A stretch of 14,436 bases of DNA from positions 1 to 14,436 of the forward strand of contig MVRB01000087.1 in the NCBI GenBank assembly GCA_002067635.1. Direction: 5' to 3'. The notes beneath the pieces were generated by a model. That model was not told the origin of the DNA and did not search any database. It worked only from the letters and a program-made list of their open reading frames with translations. Positions 1 through 13,287 of this stretch are shown piece by piece. The stretch is from Methanomassiliicoccales archaeon PtaU1.Bin030. Its GTDB lineage: Archaea; Thermoplasmatota; Thermoplasmata; Methanomassiliicoccales; Methanomassiliicoccaceae. Made by a program: the position numbers and the translations under genes. Each line of letters opens with the position of its first letter. Position 1 is the stretch's first letter.

Positions 1-2594
1 GCCGTGCGGTAGACCTGCTTGAAGTGTGTCAGGTTGTAGGCCGGCATGGCGTCGTAGCTGCTGAGCGTACCCGAGTATCCAGGTATTCCCTGGCTGGTCT
101 CGCCTATGTCCGAGGGGCTCAGGCCCATGAACGTCCTGTAGATCATTGTCTCGTAGAACAGGTCCGTATAGTAGATCTGGTAGCCCAGGACGGTATCGCT
201 GGAGGTCACGTTCTGCAGGTCCACGGCGCTATAGTCGCTGAGAATTGCCTTAATGGTGTAGTAGTCGGTCGGCGACCCGGTGTACGAGTCGATGGTCCGA
301 TCGTTCAGCTTGGCGGGGGCGTAGAAGATGTTGCTCCCCGTCGCGCTGAAGGGGAACAGCCTGCTGTCCACGGCCACATAGCCGATGTCATACCCACTGA
401 CCTCCCTGACGTCGTGGTACATGTCGACCAGGCTTTCCAGGTCAACTTTCTGGAGCTCCATGCGGGCCGCCGCGTACTTGGCGTTGGCCACGCTGATGTC
501 GCTCGTGAACTTGCCGTAGACGTCGGGGTTATCGAGCACGGTCTGGACATAGCTGGATGGGTTCTGCATGATGTCCTTGAGAGCGGCGGCATTGGCACCG
601 TTGTCGGATAGCGCGCTGTTGATGCTGTCGGTGAAGCCTGTCTTCTCCAGAAGCCTGATGATGAGCAGGGAGACGGCATCGCTCTCGTTCTCCGACATCA
701 GGAACGAAGCGGCATACTCGTAGCCGTTCTGGAAGTTGTCGGCAACCGTCGGATGACCGCCCGCCTGTATGGCCTCGAAGCCATAGTCCCACCAGGACAG
801 GAAGGCGGGTCTGTCCGCTTCCGACAGGTTGCTGTCCTGCGTCTTGAACCATGACCAGGCGGCCGGGTAGTACGCGGTGGGCAGCGGTAGTGAGTACGAG
901 AACGCTCCCAGATACCAGAACGTGCCGTTGACGGTATCGTAATCGGCAGGATGTAGTATGTCCGGTAGGGCATAGTAGATCTGCTTGTCGTAGTCCCTCT
1001 TGGTCTCCGACGGGATGCCTGCGTCGATAGCCCCCCACGCATTGGGGAGGATCACCAGGAAGGCAAGGAATAGAACGCCTGCGACATGGCTTATCTTCAC
1101 GTTCTTCCTTAATGTCCGCAGAGGATTGGACCAGAAGCCGCTGAATGTCCTGGGCATGTCCTCGAACTTAAGCCTCTTGATCAGCAGGGCCAGTATCCAT
1201 CCTGCGGCTATGGCGAAGGCGGGGGAGGCGTTGAACAGGAACCTGCTGGCCGAGGCCGCCATATACATGCTGACCGCCATCCACACCACGATGAACACGA
1301 GGTAGGGCGAGGGGTCCTTGGGTATCTTAACCGCTGCCCAGACGAGGCCGATGATGGCGAGCCAGAAGGTGACCACACCAAAGGACATGGCCAGGTTGGA
1401 GAAGGTAGGGGCCGTAGCTTCCGATATGGTTGAATATAGCTTGCTCTTGACCAGATATCCTTGGCCCGTGACGATCGCCTCGAAAAGGTTGGGGGCGAGG
1501 AAGAACACCGCCACCAGTGCCAGCAGGATAACGCCGACGACCACCGGAATGACCAGTGTCCAGGGGTAATCCCGGGACGCTACGAACAACCCGCCCACGA
1601 ACATCGTGGCGAGGAACAGGTAGAAGGGCACATCGTACCACTGGCCCCAGTAGCTGAGCTGCCAGTACAGAGGGGCCATGAGGACGAAGCCCGTTAGGAG
1701 CATGGCCCCGATGACGAAGAACTCGCCCATGGAGTCGATGTTCCGGAAGCGGTTTATTAGGACCTGGACCAGGAAGTATATCAGGACGATGATGAGCATG
1801 TACGTGTATCCTGTCCATATCATCGCCACTACAGCGAAGCAGACGCCCCCCAGCATCGCATAGATGAGGGAGCGCCGGTTGGTCTCCATATAAGATTTGA
1901 CGCCCGTTCTAATGGACGTTATGTTCTTCCAGTTCTCGACCCACCTAGTCCCCTTAATATTGACCAGGGAACGGAACAGGAAATACAGTCCGAAGACCAC
2001 GAAGAACAGGATCATGGCATCGTGGTCGGCGTCCGCGAACACGCTGCGGATGATGTTGCCCGGCATGATCGCGAACAGAAGAGATGCAAGGAGCCCTGCG
2101 CGGTTACCGAAGGCAGCCCGCGTGAGCATGTACACTGGAATGCAGGTAAGTGCCCCCCAGAAGGCCGTGGAGAACAGGAGGGTATAACCAGTGCTGTCAG
2201 TTATCGACATCCCTGTGACGCCGGACATGAACATGCTGGTGACAGCCACGGACCAATCGTATAGAGGCGGTCTCATGTTCCTGACGCCCATGGGATAGTT
2301 CAGCATGGGGTCGTTAACCAGATGGTTGCCTGTGTCCTCGACGTACCCGATAACGCGCTGGTGATAGTACGAGTCCGAGCCGCCTGCGACCAAGAAGCCA
2401 TTGTCCACAGCTGTGGAGTACCCGAAGTAGCTACGCACGAAAAGTGCGATGAAAATTATAGCTACCAGGATGAGGACGGTACCCCAGTTCCGACCCAGCC
2501 AGGAATCCTCCTTGAACAGGGCTTGGAGACCACCCAACTTTAGCTTCTGTACCTTTTGGGGACGACCCTCTGGCCTCCCATCATTTGCATCCAT
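1..2594 (-). CDS. aglB: AglB/STT3-type oligosaccharyltransferase, 3' end beyond window
   Basis: This is the catalytic membrane subunit of archaeal N-glycosylation; it moves a lipid-linked glycan onto Asn in N-X-S/T sequons on the outer membrane face. The minus frame is open from ATG 2594-2592 to base 1 (864 codons, no stop), so the C-terminus is missing. Residues 1-37 are cytoplasmic and polar. A first membrane helix lies near 38-56, many more follow to about 523, and then a soluble domain begins. Family motifs are visible: a GGSDSYYH loop with Asp74 (first DxD-type metal site), ADADHD at 187-192 (second acidic motif), TISE at 389-392 (TIxE loop) and the signature WWDYG at 601-605. YVAVD at 739-743 lies in the soluble domain, but I could not assign the DK/MI sequon-binding motif with confidence. 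An AGGAG ribosome site lies 9 nt before the ATG. The start is well supported, and the gene appears monocistronic at its 5' end. Confidence 0.93.
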   Translation of the reverse strand, partial: MDANDGRPEGRPQKVQKLKLGGLQALFKEDSWLGRNWGTVLILVAIIFIALFVRSYFGYSTAVDNGFLVAGGSDSYYHQRVIGYVEDTGNHLVNDPMLNYPMGVRNMRPPLYDWSVAVTSMFMSGVTGMSITDSTGYTLLFSTAFWGALTCIPVYMLTRAAFGNRAGLLASLLFAIMPGNIIRSVFADADHDAMILFFVVFGLYFLFRSLVNIKGTRWVENWKNITSIRTGVKSYMETNRRSLIYAMLGGVCFAVVAMIWTGYTYMLIIVLIYFLVQVLINRFRNIDSMGEFFVIGAMLLTGFVLMAPLYWQLSYWGQWYDVPFYLFLATMFVGGLFVASRDYPWTLVIPVVVGVILLALVAVFFLAPNLFEAIVTGQGYLVKSKLYSTISEATAPTFSNLAMSFGVVTFWLAIIGLVWAAVKIPKDPSPYLVFIVVWMAVSMYMAASASRFLFNASPAFAIAAGWILALLIKRLKFEDMPRTFSGFWSNPLRTLRKNVKISHVAGVLFLAFLVILPNAWGAIDAGIPSETKRDYDKQIYYALPDILHPADYDTVNGTFWYLGAFSYSLPLPTAYYPAAWSWFKTQDSNLSEADRPAFLSWWDYGFEAIQAGGHPTVADNFQNGYEYAASFLMSENESDAVSLLIIRLLEKTGFTDSINSALSDNGANAAALKDIMQNPSSYVQTVLDNPDVYGKFTSDISVANAKYAAARMELQKVDLESLVDMYHDVREVSGYDIGYVAVDSRLFPFSATGSNIFYAPAKLNDRTIDSYTGSPTDYYTIKAILSDYSAVDLQNVTSSDTVLGYQIYYTDLFYETMIYRTFMGLSPSDIGETSQGIPGYSGTLSSYDAMPAYNLTHFKQVYRT

Positions 2595-2639
2595 CGTTAA
2601 CGTCTCCTAGGCAGAATCGTCCTCAGATTACTGGTCCGG

Positions 2640-2647
2640 TATAAAAA
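2640..2647 (-). promoter_or_regulatory. Putative TATA box of aglB
   Basis: On the minus strand TTTTTATA lies about 46-53 nt upstream of the aglB ATG. With archaeal TATA-to-start spacing of about 25 nt, transcription would begin near 2618. That leaves a leader of about 23 nt containing the AGGAG site. The same T-run could instead serve as a T-rich terminator for pyrF transcripts arriving from upstream. Not verified. Confidence 0.45.
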
Positions 2648-2684
2648 ATCTGGCTTTAAAGGGCTTTTTTCTGGCACAACCTTG

Positions 2685-2720
2685 CGCCTGGGCGCTTGGA
2701 TGTGCCTGTTCCGGGCACAT
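2685..2720. repeat. Two adjacent small hairpins between pyrF and aglB
   Basis: Two inverted repeats lie 3 nt apart. GCGCC-TG-GGCGC spans 2685-2696, and ATGTGCC-(7 nt)-GGCACAT spans 2700-2720 with a perfect 7-bp stem. On the minus strand they follow pyrF by roughly 80-120 nt and precede the T-run at 2647-2642. They could be a termination or processing structure at the pyrF 3' end, or operator-like sites upstream of aglB. Function is unknown; only the symmetry is seen. Nothing else gene-like is visible in 2595-2802. Confidence 0.35.
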
Positions 2721-2802
2721 TCTACCTTTTATGCATCCTAGGGCTGCTGGATGCCATAAGAAAGGACGGACGCTGCAGAGGGTGGAACGATACCTACGAA
2801 CA

Positions 2803-3456
2803 CTACAGTGCCTGTGTCGCCTTCAGGATCTCCCTGGCTAGCTTTACCGCAGCCTCCCGGGGCATCGGGGAGCCGTAGATGGAACGCCCCACGATCACAT
2901 GGTCCGCGCCCATGGAGATGGCATCGGAAGCGCTCCCTCCCTGCGCTCCCACTCCCGGGGTGAGTATGAGGAGGTCGCCCACGATCCTACGGATCCGGGC
3001 AATGCTCTCCGGACGAGTGGCGGGGGCGATCACGCCCGCCGCCCCCGCCTCCACGGCCATGCCGGCGAAGCGCTCGGCCAGGGGTGCGGTGAACTCCTGT
3101 CCCCCGGGATGTGACATCTCCGTTACCACGAACACCTCCAGGTCCTCAGCCGCCTTCACGGCCGCGGACAGGGAATCGGAGCCGGTGAAAGCATGAACGA
3201 TCACCCCGGCGGCACCCCTCCTCCGAACCTGCTCGACGATCAGACGGTCGGTATTGGGTATGTCCGCGATCTTGAAGTCGCATATGACCGGGCAGAGGTG
3301 AGACAGGCGGGTGATCATCTCCGGCGATGTGGAGAGCACCAAAGGCCAATTGATCTTAATGGCGTCCACAAGGTCGGCCACTTCATCGGCGATCTTGAGC
3401 GCCCTGCTCTCATCCGTCTCGTCCAGGGCAAGGACCATCCTCGTGTTCTTCTTCAA
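2803..3456 (-). CDS. pyrF: Orotidine-5'-phosphate decarboxylase
   Basis: Converts OMP to UMP, the last step of de novo pyrimidine synthesis, in the cytoplasm. The 217-residue protein is a compact TIM barrel of archaeal PyrF length. The active-site set is complete: Asp12 in ALDET, Lys34 in KIN, the catalytic tetrad motif DFKIADI with Asp60, Lys62 and Asp65, then Thr69. A TPGVGAQGG loop and GRSIYGS near the C-terminus match the phosphate-binding loops. The start chosen is TTG at 3456-3454. An in-frame TGA lies a few codons upstream and the next ATG is Met7, just before the first strand. GAGGTGA lies about 10 nt before the TTG, although the TATA box at 3484-3493 would place the transcript start close to the TTG. 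The gene stands alone, divergent from the radical SAM gene; no other pyrimidine gene is in view. Confidence 0.96.
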   Translation of the reverse strand: MKKNTRMVLALDETDESRALKIADEVADLVDAIKINWPLVLSTSPEMITRLSHLCPVICDFKIADIPNTDRLIVEQVRRRGAAGVIVHAFTGSDSLSAAVKAAEDLEVFVVTEMSHPGGQEFTAPLAERFAGMAVEAGAAGVIAPATRPESIARIRRIVGDLLILTPGVGAQGGSASDAISMGADHVIVGRSIYGSPMPREAAVKLAREILKATQAL

Positions 3457-3483
3457 ATGACCACCGTCACCTCATAACGGTGC

Positions 3484-3493
3484 ATATATTTTA
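3484..3493 (-). promoter_or_regulatory. Putative TATA box of pyrF
   Basis: Minus-strand TAAAATATAT preceded by CCC, with its centre about 32 nt upstream of the TTG start. Archaeal spacing predicts transcription from about 3462, giving a very short or absent leader. If so, the upstream GAGGTGA would be at or outside the 5' end and the TTG or Met7 start choice would matter. Inference from spacing only. Confidence 0.5.
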
Positions 3494-3529
3494 GGGATGG
3501 TAGAGCCTTCGTTGAGCCCGTGGTTCAGT

Positions 3530-3542
3530 ATTGCCAGGCAAT
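3530..3542. promoter_or_regulatory. 13-bp palindrome in the divergent intergenic region
   Basis: ATTGCC-A-GGCAAT is a perfect 6+1+6 inverted repeat. It lies about 37 bp upstream of the pyrF TATA box and about 87 bp upstream of the TATA box of the radical SAM gene. A second GGCAAT half-site occurs at 3598-3603. A dimeric helix-turn-helix regulator could bind here, but no regulator gene is in the window and the role is unknown. Confidence 0.35.
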
Positions 3543-3628
3543 CTAACGGCGTACCTTAGTTTCAATTGTGGTTCCACCTCCCTGGCACCTATTCGGGGGC
3601 AATTAGAGCCAATCAGCGGGGAAGCAAC

Positions 3629-3636
3629 ATTTATTA
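3629..3636 (+). promoter_or_regulatory. Putative TATA box of the radical SAM gene
   Basis: ATTTATTA preceded by the A/G-rich GAAGCAAC lies with its centre about 28 nt before the ATG at 3661. Predicted transcription start is about 3658, so the mRNA would be leaderless or nearly so. This agrees with the absence of a ribosome-binding site before the ATG. Confidence 0.55.
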
Positions 3637-3660
3637 GAGGACCGGGCCTCATGGACAACG

Positions 3661-4725
3661 ATGAGGGTCGAACCGATGGAGGCGGGGTCCGCGTACACCG
3701 GACGGTTGCCGCGTGGCTGTGTACTTTGCCGCCAGGGTACCAAGATGGTGCTTCTCGTGACCGGACGGTGCTCCACCGGTTGCTACTACTGCCCCCTGTC
3801 TCTGGAGAAACGGGGGAAGAACGTCGTCTATGCCAATGAGCTGAAGGCAAGCAGCGACGAGGACGTGATAGAGGAGGCCAAGACGATAGGGGCCCAGGGC
3901 ACGGGTGTGACCGGCGGGGACCCTGTGGCATGCCTGGACCGCACGGTGCACTTCATCAAGCTGCTAAAGAAGACCTTCGGAAAGAGGCATCACGTTCATC
4001 TTTACACCTCGTCCCTGGATACCTCCGCGTTCCGCGCTCTGGAGGATGCGGGGCTGGACGAGCTGCGGCTGCACCCCCCTATGGAGGCCTGGGACCGGCT
4101 GGAGGGGTCCGGAATCGCGGAGTTCAAGAAGTCCTCCCGTATGAAGATAGGGATGGAGGTCCCGGCCATCCCTGGGCAGGAGGAGGGACTGAGGCGACTC
4201 GTGCGGTTCGCCCAGGAAGCGGGCTTGGACTTCGTAAACCTCAACGAGCTGGAGTTCTCCGAGGGCAACTGGGAGGAGCTGAAGGATAGGGGCATGGAGG
4301 TCAAGGACGACGTGTCCAGCGCGGTCCGGGGAAGCGAAACGACGGCGATGGCCGTGGTCGAAGGAGAGCATACCATCCCCGTTCACTACTGCTCATCCAG
4401 CTTCAAGGACTCCGTTCAGCTCAGGAAGCGAATAAAGAGGCGGGCGCTGAGAGTTGCCCTGCCTTCGGACATGATCACCGATGAGGGCATGCTCCTCAAG
4501 GGCGTCATCGAAGGCCCTATGGACGAGATCATCGCCATGCTCCGAGATAAGTATGCTGTGCCCGATGGGCTCTTCAGAAAGGACGTGGAAAAGGAAAGGG
4601 TTGAGGTGGCCCCGTGGGTGCTGAAGGAGATAGCTCCCCTGCTGCCCTACGAGTCCTTCCTGGTGGAGGAGTACCCTACCGCCGATCGGCTGGAAGTGGA
4701 GCGGGAACCGCTCAGGCCACGCTGA
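3661..4725 (+). CDS. Radical SAM protein, COG2108-like, function unknown
   Basis: A 354-residue radical SAM enzyme. Cys37, Cys41 and Cys44 in CSTGCYYCP form the [4Fe-4S] site that binds S-adenosylmethionine, and GGDP at 85-88 is the SAM-contacting GGE-type motif. A further Cys20-x2-Cys23 pair precedes the cluster motif (GCVLCRQGTKM), and Cys244 (HYC) lies in the second half; these could bind an accessory metal or cluster. The C-terminal 110 residues look like a separate small domain ending in a Pro- and Glu-rich tail. From memory, the layout and the KMVLLVTGRC stretch resemble archaeal COG2108, annotated as related to pyruvate formate-lyase activating enzymes but without a known substrate. 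The ATG at 3661 is supported by a TATA box at leaderless spacing. The 3' end overlaps the 3' end of nusA on the other strand by 14 bp. Neighbours give no substrate clue. Confidence 0.88.
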   Translation: MRVEPMEAGSAYTGRLPRGCVLCRQGTKMVLLVTGRCSTGCYYCPLSLEKRGKNVVYANELKASSDEDVIEEAKTIGAQGTGVTGGDPVACLDRTVHFIKLLKKTFGKRHHVHLYTSSLDTSAFRALEDAGLDELRLHPPMEAWDRLEGSGIAEFKKSSRMKIGMEVPAIPGQEEGLRRLVRFAQEAGLDFVNLNELEFSEGNWEELKDRGMEVKDDVSSAVRGSETTAMAVVEGEHTIPVHYCSSSFKDSVQLRKRIKRRALRVALPSDMITDEGMLLKGVIEGPMDEIIAMLRDKYAVPDGLFRKDVEKERVEVAPWVLKEIAPLLPYESFLVEEYPTADRLEVEREPLRPR

Positions 4726-5140
4726 TGCTCTGGACGTTGTGGTGACGGTTGACGATGTCCCGTGCGATCTTAAGGTTACGACCGTTCTTGCCGATCGCCC
4801 TCCCCTTGACCTTGGGATCGACGGTCACGGTTGCATGAACCACATTGCCCCGGTTCTCTATGACGACGTTCTGCACGTTGTAGTTGTAGAACACGTTCCG
4901 GATGAACTTCTCCGGCTCGTCCGAGTACTCGATGACCTGTATGTTCTTCCCGGTCTGGTTCTTGAGGCGGATGACGTTCTCGCCGGCCTTGCCTACGGCC
5001 CTGTTGGCCTGCCCAGGCTCGACCACGAACACCAGCTTCTCCTCGGTCTCCATGCAATCCTTGACCCTGGTCTTGGTTACCGCCTCGAAGAGGTTGATGT
5101 ACCTCAGGGTGTCCTCGGTGAAAGTTATCTCAGCCGGCAT
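4712..5140 (-). CDS. nusA: NusA-like transcription factor with two KH domains
   Basis: Archaeal NusA, a short RNA-binding protein linked to transcription elongation or termination. It lacks the bacterial polymerase-binding N-terminal domain and the S1 domain. At 142 residues it has the usual archaeal length. Two KH-domain GxxG loops are visible: Gly50-Lys-Ala-Gly53 and Gly117-Lys-Asn-Gly120. It starts 4 nt after the rpl30e stop (ATG 5140-5138) with only a weak GTGAT-type ribosome site, so translational coupling is likely. It is the last gene of the polymerase operon here. Its TGA at 4714-4712 lies inside the end of the convergent radical SAM gene, and no T-run terminator follows, so the mRNA must run antisense into that gene. 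In many archaea rps12 and rps7 follow nusA; here they do not. Confidence 0.95.
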   Translation of the reverse strand: MPAEITFTEDTLRYINLFEAVTKTRVKDCMETEEKLVFVVEPGQANRAVGKAGENVIRLKNQTGKNIQVIEYSDEPEKFIRNVFYNYNVQNVVIENRGNVVHATVTVDPKVKGRAIGKNGRNLKIARDIVNRHHNVQSISVA

Positions 5141-5144
5141 ATGA

Positions 5145-9680
<4,536 letters not shown>

Positions 9681-9684
<4 letters not shown>

Positions 9685-12600
9685 CTTAGGTCCTCCAGCT
9701 GAAGGCGCATGACGACGCCAAGTGACAGCAGCTCATCCAGCAGCAGCTTGAACGCATAGCTCGTCTGCACGAGGTGCACGTTGGTGTTGTTGCCGCATAC
9801 CGGGCAGCGTATCGCCCCCCTCCGGTCCATCATGGCGATGTGACCGCAGTTGGAGTTGCCGCACACATAGAGGAACGTACCATCGGACTCGTCCAGCAAC
9901 CGGTCCTTGATGACCATGGCCGCTCCGTGCCCGATAAGGCAGTCCCTTTCCATCTCACCGAAACGCAGACCGCCCTGCCTTGAGCGGCCCTCTGTCGGCT
10001 GCCTTGTCAATATCTGCACCGGTCCGCGGGAACGCACATGCATCTTGCCAGAGACCATGTGGTGCAGCTTCTGGTAGTAGATGACGCCGGTGAATATCTC
10101 GGCCTCGATCTTCTTGCCGTTCTGACCGTCGTACATCACCTCCTTCCCAGTGGTCCTGAAGCCTGCGCGGCCCAGGGATTCCCTGATGGCCTGCTCCTTC
10201 TCTCCGGAGAAGGACGTACCGTCTATGGGCCGGGCCTCCATGGCACCGACCTTACCACCTATCATCTCCAGGACGTGGGCGACGGTCATACGGGACGGGA
10301 TGGCATGGGGGTTGATGACCAGGTCCGGGGTCACCCCGTCGCAGGTGAAAGGCATATCCTCTTGGGGCACGATGAGGCCGATGACGCCCTTCTGACCGTG
10401 CCTGGAGGCGAACTTGTCGCCCAGCTCGGGGATGCGCTCGTCCCTCACCTTGACCTTGACCAGGCGGGAACCGTTCTCCGATTCGGTCAGCATGACGGAG
10501 TCGACCCAGCCGCTCTCTCCCGGCCGTATGGTGATGGACGTCTCCCTCCTCTTCTGCGGGGTGAGGAAGTCGGTCTCCTCCTCCAGGAACCTGGGGGGCG
10601 AGGTCTTCCCGACCAGGACGTCGCCTCCGGAGACCAAGGTCTCGGGGGATATCAGCCCGTCCTCGCCCAGGTTCGCATACGAGAGGTCGGTACGCGCTCC
10701 GCGGACGTCGGGGGAGGGGATCTCGAAGTGGTCCTCCTGCCCTCCGGGGTAACGCCGCTCCTCGGCACGATAGGTCCTCATGAAAGTGGATCGTCCCAGG
10801 CCGCGCTCGATGGAGGCACGGTTAAGGATGAGGGCATCTTCCATATTGTAGCCGTGATAGGATATGACGGCCACGACGAAGTTCTGCCCCGCAGGGCGCT
10901 CGTTGAAGGCCACGAAGTCCATGGGCTTGGTCTGGACCATGGGCTTCTGTGGGTAGTGCAGGATGTGGCCGCGGGTGTCCGGCCTCTTCCGATAGTTGGT
11001 GCAGCTCAGACCTAGAGACTGCTTGGCCATTCCCGCTCCCATGGTCACACGCGGGGATGAGTCATGTTCCGGGTATGGGACCACTCCCGCCGCCACCCCC
11101 AGGATGACCATTGGATCTACCTCCATGTGGGTATGCTCAGGGGTGATCAGGAGGGGTACCTTGTTGTCCCCGCCGCAGTGCTTGCACTTCAGGATGGCCT
11201 CCTTGCTGTCCGTCCCAGGGTTCATCCAGTCCATGTCAGTCGGCGACAGCGCGCGGGAGCATGAAGCGCACCGCTCAGGGGGATCATACGGCTCCACCGC
11301 CACCAGGGAATCCTCTTCTTCCTCGGCGTCGATCCATTCCATGACCCCTTCCCGCAGCAGGTCGGACCACTTGATCCGGCCCTCGCGGATGTCCTCAATG
11401 TGCCGGCGGGTGATCACGGTACGCCCCTCCTGGATGACCAGCAGGGGCCTCCTCAGGCGGCCTTCATCGCAGTTGATGATGACCTCACCCATCTCCTCGT
11501 CGTAGCGTATGTTGATCTCACTGGAAAGCAGCCCCTGCCTCCTCCCGGCACGTATCTCCGATACCAGCAGGCGGGGGTTCTCTACATTGCCCACCAGGTC
11601 GCCGTTAACATACACCTTGGCCCCAGTGCTGATCTCTCCGGCCTTGACCTCTACAACGCCCCGGTCCCGGAGCAGCCACTGGACGTCCTCCTCTCGGAAT
11701 CCCTCGGAAACGTCGATTATGAGGGCGGCGTTCTTCACCAGCCCGCAGTTCTGGCCCTCAGGGGTCTCGTTGGGGCACAGCCGGCCCCACTGGGTGGGGT
11801 GAAGGTCACGGGCCTCGAAGTGAGGCTGAGAGCGGGTAAGGGAGGAGGTGACCCTCCTCAGGTGGGACAGGGTGCTCATGTTGGAGGTGCGGTCCAACAG
11901 CTGCGACACTCCAGCCCTACCGCCGACCCAGTTACCGGTCGCCAGTGCGTGCAGGAGCCGGTGCGTGAGCAGGTCAGGACGGATGGCCGACCCGATGCGC
12001 AGGTCCTTCTTCCTGGCGAAGCTCCTCTCTAGCTGGTACTTCAGGTCCTTCATCAGGTTGGTGAAGGCCACCCGGAAGAGGTCCTCCATGAGGTCCCCTG
12101 ACAGCTTGAGGCGCTTGTTGGCGTAGTGGTCCTTGTCATCCTCCTTGCGCAGGCCGATGCTGAGCTCCAACACTGAACGTGCGATCCTGCCCAAGAAGTG
12201 GGCCTTCTTGATGCGGTCCTCTTTGGTGTCGCCAAGGTGCGGCAGAAGAGAGCGGTCGATGATGGACTCCACCTTCTTTTCCCTGTACTCTCGTGCCTGC
12301 CCGGTGGCGAACTTACGCTCCAGGTAGTTCAGGGCATCCTCGGTGGTGAAGACCCCATTGGGCGGGTAGAGCTTCTTGTCATGGCACTCCTCGATGTTGG
12401 CGTACACGATGTTGGCCATGTCCGAGACGCTCACGATGGCATCGTAGATCTCCTTGTCGTTCTCCATCCCCAGGGCCTTCATGAGTATGACAAGGGGGAT
12501 CTGTCCGGAGGCGGCAGGGACGGTGACCATGAGGATGCCGTCCTTCTTCTTCTCCACCAGGGTGAGGGCGCGGTAACCCTCCTTCTGCGAGAACACCTTG

Positions 12601-13280
12601 GCCACCTCCAGCTGGGTGCCGTAGCGCTCGTTGTACTCCACCATCACCCTGTTGGGGGCGAGGTCCTCAAGGGATATCAGCACCCTCTCAGTCCCTCCGA
12701 TGATGAAGTACCCGCCGGGGTCAGCGGGGTCCTCCCCGAACTCGATGAGCTTCTCCTTATACTCCGCGTCGGTCAGCTCCCGCTCCTCTTCCATGCTCTC
12801 CTTGAATAGGTTGCATCGCTTGGACCGGAGCATGATGGGAAGGTCTCCGATGTGCACCTTCTCCGGCTCCTTCTCAATACCGTCCTCGATGATGGTGAAC
12901 TCCAGCTCGATAGGCGCCAGATAGTTCAGGTTCCTCAGCCTGGCCTCCATGGGGGTGAGCTTGTGGGTGGCGCCATTGGCCTCCCTGACCACGGGATTGA
13001 GGATCCTAATCGTCGGCCTGCTGTACTGAGGATCGATGTTGCCGGTCTTCTCGTCCCGTCTCCTTCCGACCCGGATCTCCACCTGGCGTCCGTCGGTCCG
13101 GTCCTGCTCCAGCTTGATGATGCCTCTGGTGGTGTCATCGGCCGATACCCGCAGGTTGTCTACGATCTTCTGCATGCGGCTGTTGGGATTGTCCATCGTG
13201 GAGAGGAAATCGTTGAAGCTGGCAATGTGGTGATTGACGATGGACCGGTCCTTGAAGTATAGTTCTATGAGATCACGCAA
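9681..13280 (-). CDS. rpoB: RNA polymerase subunit B (Rpo2), unsplit
   Basis: Second-largest polymerase subunit, forming the other wall of the active-site cleft. At 1199 residues it is a single chain, not split into B' and B''. Seen in order: the N-terminal [35 protein letters not shown] from residue 494 (fork-loop region); a zinc site at Cys671, Cys674, Cys699 and Cys702; [37 protein letters not shown]; and a C-terminal zinc site at Cys1140, Cys1145, Cys1159 and Cys1162. The start is TTG at 13280-13278. The GGGGTGA that forms the end and stop of rpoH lies 7 nt upstream, and the N-terminus then matches the family beginning. The gap to rpoH is 7 nt and the overlap with rpoA1 is 4 nt, so translation is probably coupled. 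No intein or frameshift is seen. Confidence 0.98.
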
Positions 13281-13287
13281 TTTGTTC

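Noticed and set aside
24..2543. Several plus-strand and offset minus-strand frames of 60-195 codons
   Set aside because: All are shadows of the continuous AglB frame, which reads without a stop from 2594 to the left edge and contains WWDYG and other family motifs.
2696..2878. 60-codon plus-strand frame starting in the aglB-pyrF gap
   Set aside because: It runs into pyrF on the opposite strand, has no recognisable domain, and lacks ribosome-site support.
10038..11015. 325-codon open frame on the plus strand
   Set aside because: Antisense to the conserved core of rpoB, with low-complexity Gly/Asp/Val-rich translation and no ribosome site or promoter.
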